A stretch of DNA of 64,000 nucleotides from an uncultured Tenacibaculum sp. (GCF_947498805.1 NZ_CANMLT010000010.1:62001-126000); one strand, 5' to 3'; shown: positions 27,750 through 37,490, counted from the first letter of the stretch. Numbers and translations: made by a program. Notes: a model not told the origin generated them from the sequence alone.

Positions 27750-30700
27750 ATGAAAAAAACTTTCCTCTCACTACTAACATTCCTATATGCAATTGCATGT
27801 ATTTTCCTTTCAGAAAATATATACGCAAGTAAACACAAGGAACCAACAAAAGATTTTGCCGGTGAAATTAGAGTAAAAGGACTAGATCCAATGGGGAGTC
27901 CATTTACTAACGGACAAACAAATGTATCTGAGCCAGATGGTACTCTTTTTATGAGTACGGCTGCAGGAGAAACAAGCATTTCTACTTTTACAATTGAAAA
28001 CGCAAATTTTGTAGAAATACTCAATATCTCAAGTATTACCATTACTGGAGCTAACGCTAGCGACTTTGAAATTGAAGGTACTCCACCTACTATGGTTGCT
28101 CCCGGTGGAAACGAAATGTTAACTATTAAATTTACCCCCCAAACCGTTGGTACTAAAAATGCTATTGTAACCATTTCAAGTGACGATGCTACCAACGGTA
28201 CTTTTACATTTGCTATTCAAGGAACCGCTTACGAACAAGGAAGTGGATTACACTTTGATGGTGTAAATGATAATATTACATTTAACAATGGTAATTATAG
28301 TATAAATGGTGGTAATTTCACCTTAGAATTTTGGATAAAACCAGAAATTTCGGGTACCGAAGAACATTTCATTTTTGATAATATGAGTGGGAGTTCTGGG
28401 TATAATCTGCGTATAGATACTTCTTCACAATTGAATTTTACCTTTTTTACTTCAAGTGGTGTTAAAACTCTTATGACATCTCCTATTGTAAACAATCAAT
28501 GGCAGCATATTGCTATTGTTTATAATGGAAATAATTATCAGATTTTTATTGATGGAACTAATAATAATACGCTTACTCTTTCAGAAGCAATTGTTGATAG
28601 TAGTAATAATTTAACTATCGGTAGTGCAACGGGTGGTGGACAATATTATGCTGGAGCAATTGATGATTTTCGTGTTTGGGACATTGATTTATCAAGTTGT
28701 AGAATTTCTAATCAGTTTAAATGTCAACTTACAGGGAGTGAAGATAATTTAATTACTTATTACACTTTTAATAATGGTCAGGTAAACGGAAATAACTTTC
28801 CAATGTTTTCTATTCTTGATCCAAAACATACCGTTAGTTCGGGGATTCCTCCTCAAGGTACTTTGAATAATTTTGGATTAACAGGAACAAGTTCAAACTG
28901 GATAGATGCGAGTGCAAATGGACTTACTGGAACTTGTAGTACTTACACAGAACCAATTATAAGAATTACTTCCAATAGCAATACAATTACAAATGGAAGT
29001 ACAGATACTGTGTCACCAAACAATACTTCTTTTGGAAATGTAGTATTCGGACAAGCAGAACCTGCAGATTATACAATTAATAATTCGGGAACTGCTAGTT
29101 TAAATATATCTAATATTACTATTAATGGTTCTTCAGACTTCTCTATTATTGAATCACCTACAACAATAGCGGCTGGGGCTTCAGGAAACTTAAGTATATT
29201 ATTTACTCCTTCAGCAAATGCAAATAGAGCAGCAACTGTTGAAATTTCAAATGATGATTGTGACGATGGAACTTTCACTTTTGCTATAGAAGGTACAGGA
29301 TACACTCCTGCAACAGGGCTTCATTTTGATGGAACAGATGATCATGTTAGCATTAGTCATAATAGTTCTTTTAATACAAATACATTTACAATAGAAACGT
29401 ACTTTAAAACATCGTCTACCACAGCCGGACAATCAATTATAGCTAAGTATGATGCTACAGGAATTAATGGGTTTTCTTTGCATTTAAATAGCTCAGGGGT
29501 GTTACGATTTGAGTACGCGGTACCAAATAGTGAAACAACTAGTTTATCGAACACTTCTGGACTTAATGATGGAAACTGGCATCATGTTGCGATAGCCTTT
29601 GGAAATGGAAAGATAACTTTCTATATAGATGGTGTATTAGACAATGAAATTACGTTTAGTAATATTCCAGAAACTCCAACAAATACAGAATCACTTTCTA
29701 TAGGATATTCTAAATTTAATAACGTTTATTTTAATGGAGAAATAGACGAAGTACGTTATTGGTCTCGAGTATTATGTTTAGATGAAATAAATGCTCAGCG
29801 TGGTTGTGAATTGGCAGGAAATGAATCGGGATTAGTTGCCTACTATCAACTAAATGAAGGAAGTGTAGATGCTAATAATTCATCTAAAACAACTGCAAAT
29901 GATGAAACTTCTAACAATTTAGATGGTACGCTAACAAACTTTTCTTTAACAGGTACCAGCTCCAATTGGGTAGATACTACTACTAATAATATTTCAAGCT
30001 CTTGTTCAGTAGCTATCCCAGAAATTAAGGTTCAAGGTGAAGGTAATGATATCCTAAATGGAGATACCACTCCTATAACTGGAGATAACACGAACGCCGG
30101 AAGTGTCAATGTTGGTAGCTCAAAAGAAATGAAATTCTTTGTTCGAAATTCCGATGGATCGGCTGCGTTAAATGTAAGTGGTATTGTACTTACTGGTGAT
30201 ACTGGAGATTTTTCAATTACTAGAAACCCGAGTAATAATGCAATCCCTGCTACAGAATCAGCTTCATTAATCATAACTTTTACACCTACTTCTGGCGGAA
30301 CAAAAACAGCTACAGTGATTATTAGTAGTGATGACTGTGATGAAGCTACCTATAGTTATACCATCCAAGGAAGTGGTATTCCTCCAGGAACCGGTTTAGA
30401 TTTTGACGGTTCCAATGATTTAGTAACTATTTCGCACAATAACACTCAAAACAACCTTAATTTTTCAGTTGATTTTTGGATTAAAACCACAGATGGTCTT
30501 GGTGGTGTTATCAATAAATTTACACCCGATGGAAACAACGGATGGCGAATTAATCTTGATGGAGGTAGAATAGAATTTTACTACTATGCAAGTGCTTCCA
30601 ATTATATTACTCGTTTATTGAGTCCTGCTACTAAAGTGGATGATGGCGAATGGCATCATGTCGCAATTACATTAAATTCGGGCAATGCTCGATGTTATAT

Positions 30701-33700
30701 TGATGGTACTTTAGCAAGATCAACTGGTTGGGTTGGAACTCCTACAGCTACTACCACCACTGCTAACATTCAATTAGGATATGCCGCTGCTGATACTCCA
30801 AGTGGAGATACAGGTGGTTATTTTGATGGGCAGCTAGATGAATTACGTATCTGGACAAAAACATTGAGTGCTTATGAAGTGGGACAATTAAATGGTTGTA
30901 CTGCAGACATGTCACAAAACGATTTAATAGCTAGTTATAATTTTAATGCTGGAATCTCAGACGCAGATAATAGTGGATTAACTACTTTAAATGATAGTTC
31001 TTCAAACAGTTTTGATGGTACTTTAAGTAATTTTGCTTTAACAGGTGCTACGAGTAACTGGATTGATGCTTCTTCAAATAATGTTTCAAGTAGTTGTGAT
31101 TGTGTTATCATTGGTGATGTTACACTAACTACACAAACTGAAGTGGATACTTTTACAGCAACTTTAGGTGATTGTGGAATCATTGAAGGAGATGTTACTA
31201 TTAATGGGACTATTACCGATTTATCAGGTTTTTCTAAAATTCATACCATCTCTGGTAACCTAAATTTAGAAGGAAATATTTCCAATGATTTATCTGGGCT
31301 TTCAAACTTAACTACTATTGGAGGTAATATGACATTTAAAGATATGTCAAACATAACATCATTAGGGAGTCTATCAAGTATAACAAGTTTGGGAGGAAGT
31401 TTTGAGGTAAACAATCTAGACCAACTAACAGATATTTCAATTCTTAATCAACTTACTTCTATTTCAAGTATAGCTATCACAAATAACTCAACATTATCAA
31501 CGGTTGCTTTGGATGAATTACAAACTATGAGTTCTCAACTTTCCATTACATTCAATAGCTCATTAAGTTCTATTTCAATTCCAAAATTAACTCAAGTAAG
31601 TGGAGAGTTTAGAATAAATAATAATGGAGGAGGAATGACGAGTCTTAATTTACCTCTTTTAGAAAGTACCCAAAATTTTCTAATTGCAGATATGAATGGT
31701 TTACAATCCATAACCGCTCCAGAACTACTTACTATTACAGGTCGTCTTAATATTGGTGGTTGTAACGCTTTAACTACCTTAAGTATACCTAAACTAACAA
31801 GCATCAGTAACAATGCATCAATCGACTATTGTCGACAATTAACGACCATAAATACAGCAGCCCTGTCAACTGTAGGTGGTAATTTGAGTATAGATGACAT
31901 AGGAATAAACAGTTTAAGTTTCCTTCAAAATGTAACAAGTATTAATGGTCAACTTTTACTAAGAGATCTCGTTAATTTAAATAACCTTCAGGGATTTGAT
32001 GAATTAACTACTTTGGGAAGTTTTAATCTATCTGATTGTGATTTGGTTACTAGTTTAGAAGGTTTCCCTAAATTATCTATTACGTCTATCAATTCATTAA
32101 GTATTTCTGAAAATGAATTGATTACAACATTCGATAATTCTTTCTTAGAATCATTAACATCTATTGGTATTTTAGGTATTAGCTTTAATGGAAATCTTGC
32201 AGATATAAGTGCATTACAAAATGTTACAGAATTAACAAGTACAAATTCTACTATTAGAAACAATAATGCTTTATTAACTATTGATTTGTTTGGATTACAA
32301 AATGTAACTAATTCATTGATTATCCAAAATCAAGCCAATACGACAAGTTTATGTGGTTTATTCAACTATGTCCATAATGGTAACGGTTCTTCTACTCTAT
32401 CTTTTTTCGGAACCAATCCAACTTCTTGGGATAGTGCTCAAGATATTACTGATAATTGTGGTACACCAGTTATCACATTAACAGGAGACAACCCACAAAA
32501 TATTGCGTTAGGTAGTGGTTATACAGAGTTGGGAGCTAGTGTAAACGATGGTTCTAGTGTGACTATTGACGCAAGTGCTTTTGTTGATGCTATTGGAAGT
32601 TATAGTATTACTTATAACGCTACGGGTGTTTCAGGAAACGCTGCTGTTGAAGTAATTAGAACGGTAAATGTAGTACATCCAGCACAAGTTACTTGGGACG
32701 GAAGTGTAAATACAAGTTGGACCACCAATGGAAATTGGTCTACCAACCTACAACCGCTTACTACTCAAAGTGTACTTGTTCCAAATGTTACCAATACACC
32801 AGAAGTAACCAGCGCTGTTCAAATAAATGATTTAACTGTTGAATCACTTTCTTCTTTTGACATCAATACAAACGGAAGTGTAATGGTTGAAGGAAACTTC
32901 ACTAATAACGGAAGTTTTACCATGACATCCACAGCATCCAATAGTGCTAGTTTGGTGGTAAAAGGTACCTCGAACGGAGAAGTAACTTATGAGCGTGGAG
33001 GATTGATTGCTAATCAATGGAGTGTTGTCGCTGCACCAGTATCTGGTCAGAGTATAAAAGACTTTGTTGAAAATTCAGCAAATAATATTCGAGTAAATAC
33101 TACAGTAACACCAAATAGATACGCCGTAGGATATTATGATGACAGTAGGTCAGCGGGAGACAAATGGGTATATTATACGGTAGATGATTTAGCCTCGAAT
33201 AGTATTACTTTCGCAAAGGGACAAAGTTACGCAATCTCTAGAGCAAGCAATGGTTCGGTAAGTTTTACAGGAACTGTTGAAACAGCAGATGTAAACAAAT
33301 CAGTTGTAGTATCGGAATGGAACGCAGTTGGAAATCCATATACCGCATTTTTACCAATCAATGAAAATTCGGGAACTAATTTTATCAATGATAACTTAGC
33401 TAGTTTTGATCCAACCTATGTAGGAGTATATGTATGGGATAATACACAAAGTAAATATACTGCTAAAACTTTGGTAAGTGAAGAAAGCTCATTAGCTCCA
33501 GGACAAGGATTCTTTGTAAAAACAACGGGTGGTGCTAGTAACATGACTTTTAAACAAGCACAACGAATGGTGCAACCGGCTACAGGGGGAACTTTTGGGA
33601 AGAATTCCAATGTTCCAACAATTGAGTTATCTATAGCTTCTAAAGGAGTTCAAGTAAATACAAGCATTACTTATAGAAACAATGCTACCAAAGGATTAGA

Positions 33701-34283
33701 TGCAGGATATGACGTAGGAAACTTTGATGGAGCTGAATTGGATATTTATACACGATTACTAGACGGTTCATCAGAAAAGAATTTTACGTATCAGTCTTTG
33801 CCTAATGAATCAAAGGAGACTTCTATCATTCCAGTAGGAATTAAAGCTAAAGAAGGAGCAGTTGCAACGATATCAGGAAAAGGAGTTTCATTACCAGTAG
33901 GTGTAGAAATGTATTTAGAGGATAGAGAATTAGGAAAGTTCATCAACTTAAATGAAGAAGACTATTCATTGACCATTGGAAAAGCAACCAATAGTGTTGG
34001 AAGATTATACTTACATACGAAAGCTCAAGTAGAAATTCCAGAAGTAACATTGGCAGATATTGCGATTTATAATGTAAACAATCAATTATTTGTAAAAGGA
34101 ATATATGGAAACTACTTCAAGCTTAGCATGTACAATACTTTAGGTGCTGTCGTATATACACATCATTTTAAAGGAACTGGTAACAATACTATTGATTTAC
34201 CATCTGTAGAAACAGGATTATATGTAATACGCTTAGAAACAAATATTGGAACCAAAACCAAAAAAATTATCCTTAAAAAATAA
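27750..34283 (+). CDS. Giant T9SS-exported multidomain protein
   Basis: A 2177-residue secreted protein. An upstream in-frame ATG (27690) exists, but 27750 starts a clean signal peptide (MKKTFLSLLTFLYAIACIFL). Domain order: three cassettes of a choice-of-anchor-D Ig-like domain (about 40-155, 400-510, 740-870) plus a LamG/concanavalin-like domain (about 170-360, 520-700, 879-1060). Next come a receptor-L/LRR-like solenoid (about 1117-1560), a DUF5011-type Ig domain (about 1572-1650), a beta-rich region to 2090, and a type A T9SS sorting domain (about 2101-2177, GLYVIRLETNIGTKTKKIIL). It is presumably an adhesin or glycan binder exported by type IX secretion. Confidence 0.9.
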   Translation: MKKTFLSLLTFLYAIACIFLSENIYASKHKEPTKDFAGEIRVKGLDPMGSPFTNGQTNVSEPDGTLFMSTAAGETSISTFTIENANFVEILNISSITITGANASDFEIEGTPPTMVAPGGNEMLTIKFTPQTVGTKNAIVTISSDDATNGTFTFAIQGTAYEQGSGLHFDGVNDNITFNNGNYSINGGNFTLEFWIKPEISGTEEHFIFDNMSGSSGYNLRIDTSSQLNFTFFTSSGVKTLMTSPIVNNQWQHIAIVYNGNNYQIFIDGTNNNTLTLSEAIVDSSNNLTIGSATGGGQYYAGAIDDFRVWDIDLSSCRISNQFKCQLTGSEDNLITYYTFNNGQVNGNNFPMFSILDPKHTVSSGIPPQGTLNNFGLTGTSSNWIDASANGLTGTCSTYTEPIIRITSNSNTITNGSTDTVSPNNTSFGNVVFGQAEPADYTINNSGTASLNISNITINGSSDFSIIESPTTIAAGASGNLSILFTPSANANRAATVEISNDDCDDGTFTFAIEGTGYTPATGLHFDGTDDHVSISHNSSFNTNTFTIETYFKTSSTTAGQSIIAKYDATGINGFSLHLNSSGVLRFEYAVPNSETTSLSNTSGLNDGNWHHVAIAFGNGKITFYIDGVLDNEITFSNIPETPTNTESLSIGYSKFNNVYFNGEIDEVRYWSRVLCLDEINAQRGCELAGNESGLVAYYQLNEGSVDANNSSKTTANDETSNNLDGTLTNFSLTGTSSNWVDTTTNNISSSCSVAIPEIKVQGEGNDILNGDTTPITGDNTNAGSVNVGSSKEMKFFVRNSDGSAALNVSGIVLTGDTGDFSITRNPSNNAIPATESASLIITFTPTSGGTKTATVIISSDDCDEATYSYTIQGSGIPPGTGLDFDGSNDLVTISHNNTQNNLNFSVDFWIKTTDGLGGVINKFTPDGNNGWRINLDGGRIEFYYYASASNYITRLLSPATKVDDGEWHHVAITLNSGNARCYIDGTLARSTGWVGTPTATTTTANIQLGYAAADTPSGDTGGYFDGQLDELRIWTKTLSAYEVGQLNGCTADMSQNDLIASYNFNAGISDADNSGLTTLNDSSSNSFDGTLSNFALTGATSNWIDASSNNVSSSCDCVIIGDVTLTTQTEVDTFTATLGDCGIIEGDVTINGTITDLSGFSKIHTISGNLNLEGNISNDLSGLSNLTTIGGNMTFKDMSNITSLGSLSSITSLGGSFEVNNLDQLTDISILNQLTSISSIAITNNSTLSTVALDELQTMSSQLSITFNSSLSSISIPKLTQVSGEFRINNNGGGMTSLNLPLLESTQNFLIADMNGLQSITAPELLTITGRLNIGGCNALTTLSIPKLTSISNNASIDYCRQLTTINTAALSTVGGNLSIDDIGINSLSFLQNVTSINGQLLLRDLVNLNNLQGFDELTTLGSFNLSDCDLVTSLEGFPKLSITSINSLSISENELITTFDNSFLESLTSIGILGISFNGNLADISALQNVTELTSTNSTIRNNNALLTIDLFGLQNVTNSLIIQNQANTTSLCGLFNYVHNGNGSSTLSFFGTNPTSWDSAQDITDNCGTPVITLTGDNPQNIALGSGYTELGASVNDGSSVTIDASAFVDAIGSYSITYNATGVSGNAAVEVIRTVNVVHPAQVTWDGSVNTSWTTNGNWSTNLQPLTTQSVLVPNVTNTPEVTSAVQINDLTVESLSSFDINTNGSVMVEGNFTNNGSFTMTSTASNSASLVVKGTSNGEVTYERGGLIANQWSVVAAPVSGQSIKDFVENSANNIRVNTTVTPNRYAVGYYDDSRSAGDKWVYYTVDDLASNSITFAKGQSYAISRASNGSVSFTGTVETADVNKSVVVSEWNAVGNPYTAFLPINENSGTNFINDNLASFDPTYVGVYVWDNTQSKYTAKTLVSEESSLAPGQGFFVKTTGGASNMTFKQAQRMVQPATGGTFGKNSNVPTIELSIASKGVQVNTSITYRNNATKGLDAGYDVGNFDGAELDIYTRLLDGSSEKNFTYQSLPNESKETSIIPVGIKAKEGAVATISGKGVSLPVGVEMYLEDRELGKFINLNEEDYSLTIGKATNSVGRLYLHTKAQVEIPEVTLADIAIYNVNNQLFVKGIYGNYFKLSMYNTLGAVVYTHHFKGTGNNTIDLPSVETGLYVIRLETNIGTKTKKIILKK

Positions 34284-34287
34284 CACA

Positions 34288-34461
34288 ATGAGCAACCAAA
34301 ATATAAAACATAAAGGAAATAAAATCACCCGAAAAGAAGCCTTAGAAAGGCTAGGTACATATGGAAAATATACCGCTTTAACAGCTTTAGGAACTTATTT
34401 GATTTTGAATCCACAGAAAGCACAAGCTCAAAGTCCTGAAACTCCAGGAAACAACTTTTAA
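34288..34461 (+). CDS. Small conserved-type protein after the T9SS giant protein
   Basis: A 57-residue ORF starting 4 bp after the giant gene's stop; an alternative ATG at 34246 overlaps that gene and is less likely. It reads as a charged N-terminus with ITRKEALERLG, then a hydrophobic helix (YTALTALGTYLILNP), then a short tail ending SPETPGNNF. I do not know its function. From memory, similar short proteins often sit next to T9SS-exported proteins in Flavobacteriia. Tight spacing and a terminator just after support a real gene in the same operon. Confidence 0.65.
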   Translation: MSNQNIKHKGNKITRKEALERLGTYGKYTALTALGTYLILNPQKAQAQSPETPGNNF

Positions 34462-34470
34462 TCATAAAAA

Positions 34471-34496
34471 AACGAGGCTATTCAGCCTCGTTTTCT
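34471..34496 (+). terminator. Bidirectional terminator overlapping the trmH end
   Basis: AACGAGGCT and AGCCTCGTT form a 9-bp stem with a 4-nt loop, with A7 and T-rich flanks. It ends the giant-protein operon. The stop codon of convergent trmH (34478) lies inside the hairpin. Confidence 0.88.
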
Positions 34497-35155
34497 TTTT
34501 GATAATGTTTCTTTAATTTATCTAAATTCTTTATTGATTTTTCAATCCATTCGGCATATAATACTTCCTTTTCATTCTCTTCTAACTGCCAATCGTTTTT
34601 TTGAAGTTTCATTCGACTAGTCACATCTTGTAAAGTAATCGCTGCTGCAACTGAAATATTTAAGCTTTCGGTAAAACCTACCATCGGAATTTTTAAAAAT
34701 CCATCAGCTTGCTCTTTTACATAATCAGATACTCCCTCTTTTTCAGATCCGAAAACAAAAGCTGTCTTTTTAGTAATATCAAAATCAGATAAAACACAAG
34801 AATCTGTATGTGGTGTAGTAGCAATAATCTGATAGCCTTTTTCCTTTAAATCTTGAAAACAAACCGCTGCATTATTTCCATCTTCTTTATATCGATTCAA
34901 AGTTACCCATTGCTGACTTCCTTTGGCTACTCTTCTTGATACTTTGTTTATATTATAATCTTCAATAGAATATACATCTTGTACTCCAAAAACATCACAA
35001 CTACGAATCACTGCACTTGCATTATGTGGCTGAAAAATATTTTCTACCACCACAGCAAAATGCCGAGTTCTCTCCCCTAACACCTCTCTAAACTTCTGTT
35101 TTCTTCGATCAGTTACGTATCCTTCTAAAAAAGATAACAAGTTTTTATCCATCAT
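34478..35155 (-). CDS. trmH: tRNA (guanosine-18-2'-O)-methyltransferase
   Basis: A 225-residue SPOUT methyltransferase that methylates the ribose of G18 in the tRNA D-loop. Close to TrmH proper: VVVENIFQPHNASAVIRSCD, SRRVAKGSQQW, AFVFGSEKEGVS and IPMVGFTESLNISVAAAIT. These give the SAM-binding trefoil knot and the catalytic Arg. The length agrees with E. coli TrmH (about 229). It is divergent from the sirtuin gene with 148 bp between. Confidence 0.92.
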   Translation of the reverse strand: MMDKNLLSFLEGYVTDRRKQKFREVLGERTRHFAVVVENIFQPHNASAVIRSCDVFGVQDVYSIEDYNINKVSRRVAKGSQQWVTLNRYKEDGNNAAVCFQDLKEKGYQIIATTPHTDSCVLSDFDITKKTAFVFGSEKEGVSDYVKEQADGFLKIPMVGFTESLNISVAAAITLQDVTSRMKLQKNDWQLEENEKEVLYAEWIEKSIKNLDKLKKHYQKENEAE

Positions 35156-35238
35156 ATCGCAAACATAGTAAAATTTACTTTTTTTAGTTATACCAACGAT
35201 AACAAGCTTTTATTTTCTTAAACTTGCTATAACAATGC

Positions 35239-35260
35239 AGTATGTTCTAAACAACATACT
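35239..35260. promoter_or_regulatory. Inverted repeat between trmH and the sirtuin gene
   Basis: AGTATGTT and AACATACT form a perfect 8-bp inverted repeat with a 6-nt spacer. It abuts TATATTTT (35262-35269), a near -7 element for the sirtuin gene, so it is a candidate operator. No regulator is known. Confidence 0.35.
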
Positions 35261-35303
35261 ATATATTTTAGATTCAAGATTATTAATTTCTTAAAATTTA
35301 TCT

Positions 35304-35987
35304 ATGAAAAAACTTGTTGTACTTACAGGAGCTGGTATGAGCGCAGAAAGTGGTATTAAAACTTTTAGAGATGCAGATGGTCTTTGGGAAGGTCATGATA
35401 TCTATGAAGTAGCTTCTCCAGAGGGTTTTGCTGCAAATCCAACTTTAGTTTTAGATTTTTACAATCAACGTCGTCAACAATTATTAACCGTAACTCCAAA
35501 CTTAGGACACAAAAACTTAGTTTCATTAGAAGAAAACTTTGAAGTGCATATTGTTACTCAGAATGTTGATGATTTACATGAACGTGCAGGAAGTTGCAAT
35601 GTGATACACCTACATGGAGAATTATTAAAAGCTCGAAGTTCAGAAGACATCAATGACATTTTTGAATGGAAAAAAGATATTTTTTTAGGAGACTTAACGA
35701 AAGATGGAGCACAAATTCGTCCACACATTGTTTGGTTTGGTGAAGACGTTCCGATGATAGAAACTGCTATTGAAATTGTAGAAAAAGCTGATGTTTTAGT
35801 AATTATAGGAACTTCAATGCAGGTATATCCAGCGGCAGGGTTGGTTAATTACATTCAACCAAATACACCGATTTATTTTATTGATCCCAAACCTAGTGTA
35901 AACAAAAATGCCTTCAATAACTTAACTATTATTGAAGACACTGCTAGTAATGGTACTAAAAAGCTTATTGATTTATTAATCGATTAA
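35304..35987 (+). CDS. cobB: Sirtuin-type NAD-dependent protein deacylase, lacking zinc cysteines
   Basis: A 227-residue class III-like sirtuin, predicted to remove acyl groups from lysine using NAD. Motifs: GAGMSAESGIKTFRDADGLW (2-21 region), TQNVDDLHERAG (85-96), the HLHG motif (102-105, catalytic His), WFGEDVP and GTSMQVYPAAGL. Tyr53 and Arg56 in FYNQRR match the YxxR pair that favours succinyl/malonyl groups in CobB and SIRT5. The four cysteines of the usual zinc module are absent (residues 106-140 hold none). Its 3' end overlaps the end of the convergent gene by 23 bp. Confidence 0.9.
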   Translation: MKKLVVLTGAGMSAESGIKTFRDADGLWEGHDIYEVASPEGFAANPTLVLDFYNQRRQQLLTVTPNLGHKNLVSLEENFEVHIVTQNVDDLHERAGSCNVIHLHGELLKARSSEDINDIFEWKKDIFLGDLTKDGAQIRPHIVWFGEDVPMIETAIEIVEKADVLVIIGTSMQVYPAAGLVNYIQPNTPIYFIDPKPSVNKNAFNNLTIIEDTASNGTKKLIDLLID

Positions 35988-36435
35988 AATATTCGAATAA
36001 TTCACCTTTAGAAATGTTGCTACCTTTTTCTATTAAATCGAATACTTCAACATTTCTTTCTTCAGTATATTTTTTTGAACCCTGAAGGTATTCTACAGAT
36101 CTATCTTGAGGGTTCTTTAACAACCACTCATACCCTTCTTGTTCTAACACATTGATATCTCTTTTAAGTTCTATTACAATACGTTTGATTTCTTCCTCTT
36201 CGCATTTGAATAGGTTTACAACTTTCGGAGAAAAGTGTTCTAAGTAATTTGTTCTTGTTAATACATCATCCCAAACAACATCACTAAACACTTTCATTTC
36301 ATCTTCTGCTACTTGAGGTTTTTCTTTTTTAAGTTCCTCCCATTCCTTTTTATCAATGCTTTGTGAAGCTAAAAAACGTGCAAATTCCTCATGCAAGCTT
36401 TCAAATTGTTCTTTTGTAAGTAGTCTATATTTCAT
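35965..36435 (-). CDS. DUF6495-like cytoplasmic protein
   Basis: A 156-residue acidic helical protein that I believe belongs to DUF6495, a Flavobacteriia family of unknown function. It begins MKYRLLTKEQFESLHEEFAR and contains VFSDVVWDDVLTRTNYLEHFS. There is no signal peptide or membrane segment. Its start codon lies directly next to the T tract of the terminator at 36436-36463, so it needs either read-through or an unusual promoter. Its last 23 bp overlap the convergent sirtuin gene. Confidence 0.8.
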   Translation of the reverse strand: MKYRLLTKEQFESLHEEFARFLASQSIDKKEWEELKKEKPQVAEDEMKVFSDVVWDDVLTRTNYLEHFSPKVVNLFKCEEEEIKRIVIELKRDINVLEQEGYEWLLKNPQDRSVEYLQGSKKYTEERNVEVFDLIEKGSNISKGELFEYFNRLINQ

Positions 36436-36463
36436 AAAAAAAACCGCCTCTTTTTAGGCGGTT
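36436..36463 (-). terminator. Terminator abutting the next start codon
   Basis: Minus-strand AACCGCCT and AGGCGGTT form an 8-bp stem with a 6-nt loop, followed by eight T residues that run into the ATG of the DUF6495-like gene (36435). It ends the RskA-like lipoprotein transcript or attenuates a two-gene operon. Confidence 0.85.
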
Positions 36464-36506
36464 CAAATATCTGAATTTCTAAAGAATTTAGAAAACCCAT
36501 ATGAAA

Positions 36507-37433
36507 TTATCTCGTCACAGTACCTGAAATTGCTTTACTGGCATACTCATTATTTACAGCAAAAGCAACACTAACTGTTTGATTGTTTAATGCTTGAACA
36601 AATGGTTTTAATCCAAATGGAGCTTGCGCATCATTTGTTGTTGGCTCAATAGAAATTACCACAGTAGCACTTGTTAAATCAATTGGAAAATCAATGTTTG
36701 GATATCTACTATTAGGATCAGCTATATAATCTTCTCCTGGGAATGGTGGAACTCCATTAGGACCTTTAAATTCATTGTTGTTCGCAGCTCCAAAGAAGCT
36801 TACATCAGCGGCATTAGGATCAGAGAATCTACCTGTTGAAACTGGCGCTTTGTTTCCATTTTTGTCGTCAACAACTACCCAACCTTCATAAATCCAACCA
36901 TCGGCTAAAGTTGGTAAATTTCTAAACCCTCCTGTTGTTGGAGGTAGCGCATTTATAAACCAAATTCCATTGGCATCACTTCCTACAGTTCCTACTGATG
37001 GAGCTTTTAAAAATGCTTGTGCTGTAGCTGTTTCTAAATTAGTTCCTGCTGCATAAAGAGCATCATCAGTCGAAGGACTTGCTGAATTTCCATTAAATAC
37101 ACCTTTTGAAAAAATCCAACCACTAGGATTTGCTAAATCATCTCCTGTTTCATTTGTTGACTCAATAGTTAGTACATACATTGTTGCCGCATCAACTTTA
37201 GCTCTATCAATTGCTCCACTTGCATGACTTTCTCCTTCAGTATGTGAAAATCTTCCTGTTGAAATTTTTTCCGCTCCAACAATTAACCATCCTTCATACA
37301 CGTAATTATCACCTAAATTAGGAAGGTTTTCAAATGATTGAGAAACGATTCTCGTTGTCGGTAAATTATCATCGTTACAAGCTGTAAAGATTAGCGCACT
37401 TAATACAGCTAAACCTAAAATTGTTTTTTTCAT
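36507..37433 (-). CDS. Lipoprotein with two RskA-like (anti-sigma-K type) repeats
   Basis: A 308-residue lipoprotein (lipobox FTACND, Cys19) built of two similar halves. Each half begins LPNLGDNYVYEGWLIVG / LPTLADGWIYEGWVVVD, has STGRFS, and ends with a beta-rich segment containing VLTIEST / VVISIEPT. The pattern resembles the C-terminal domain of anti-sigma-K factors (RskA), but no sigma-binding region is present. It is probably an envelope protein of unknown role. It lies just downstream of the Crp/Fnr regulator gene, with a -7 element and a palindrome between them. Confidence 0.75.
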   Translation of the reverse strand: MKKTILGLAVLSALIFTACNDDNLPTTRIVSQSFENLPNLGDNYVYEGWLIVGAEKISTGRFSHTEGESHASGAIDRAKVDAATMYVLTIESTNETGDDLANPSGWIFSKGVFNGNSASPSTDDALYAAGTNLETATAQAFLKAPSVGTVGSDANGIWFINALPPTTGGFRNLPTLADGWIYEGWVVVDDKNGNKAPVSTGRFSDPNAADVSFFGAANNNEFKGPNGVPPFPGEDYIADPNSRYPNIDFPIDLTSATVVISIEPTTNDAQAPFGLKPFVQALNNQTVSVAFAVNNEYASKAISGTVTR

Positions 37434-37461
37434 TGTTTTTGTATTTTTAGTTATACAAAAA

Positions 37462-37469
37462 CAAAGTTA
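37462..37469 (-). promoter_or_regulatory. -7 element of the RskA-like lipoprotein gene
   Basis: Minus-strand TAACTTTG is an exact TAnnTTTG match. The predicted start is near 37458, 25 nt before the ATG. No TTG lies at -33; that region is followed by the palindrome at 37491-37506. Confidence 0.5.
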
Positions 37470-37490
37470 GCACTGAGTTTTTTCTTAAAA

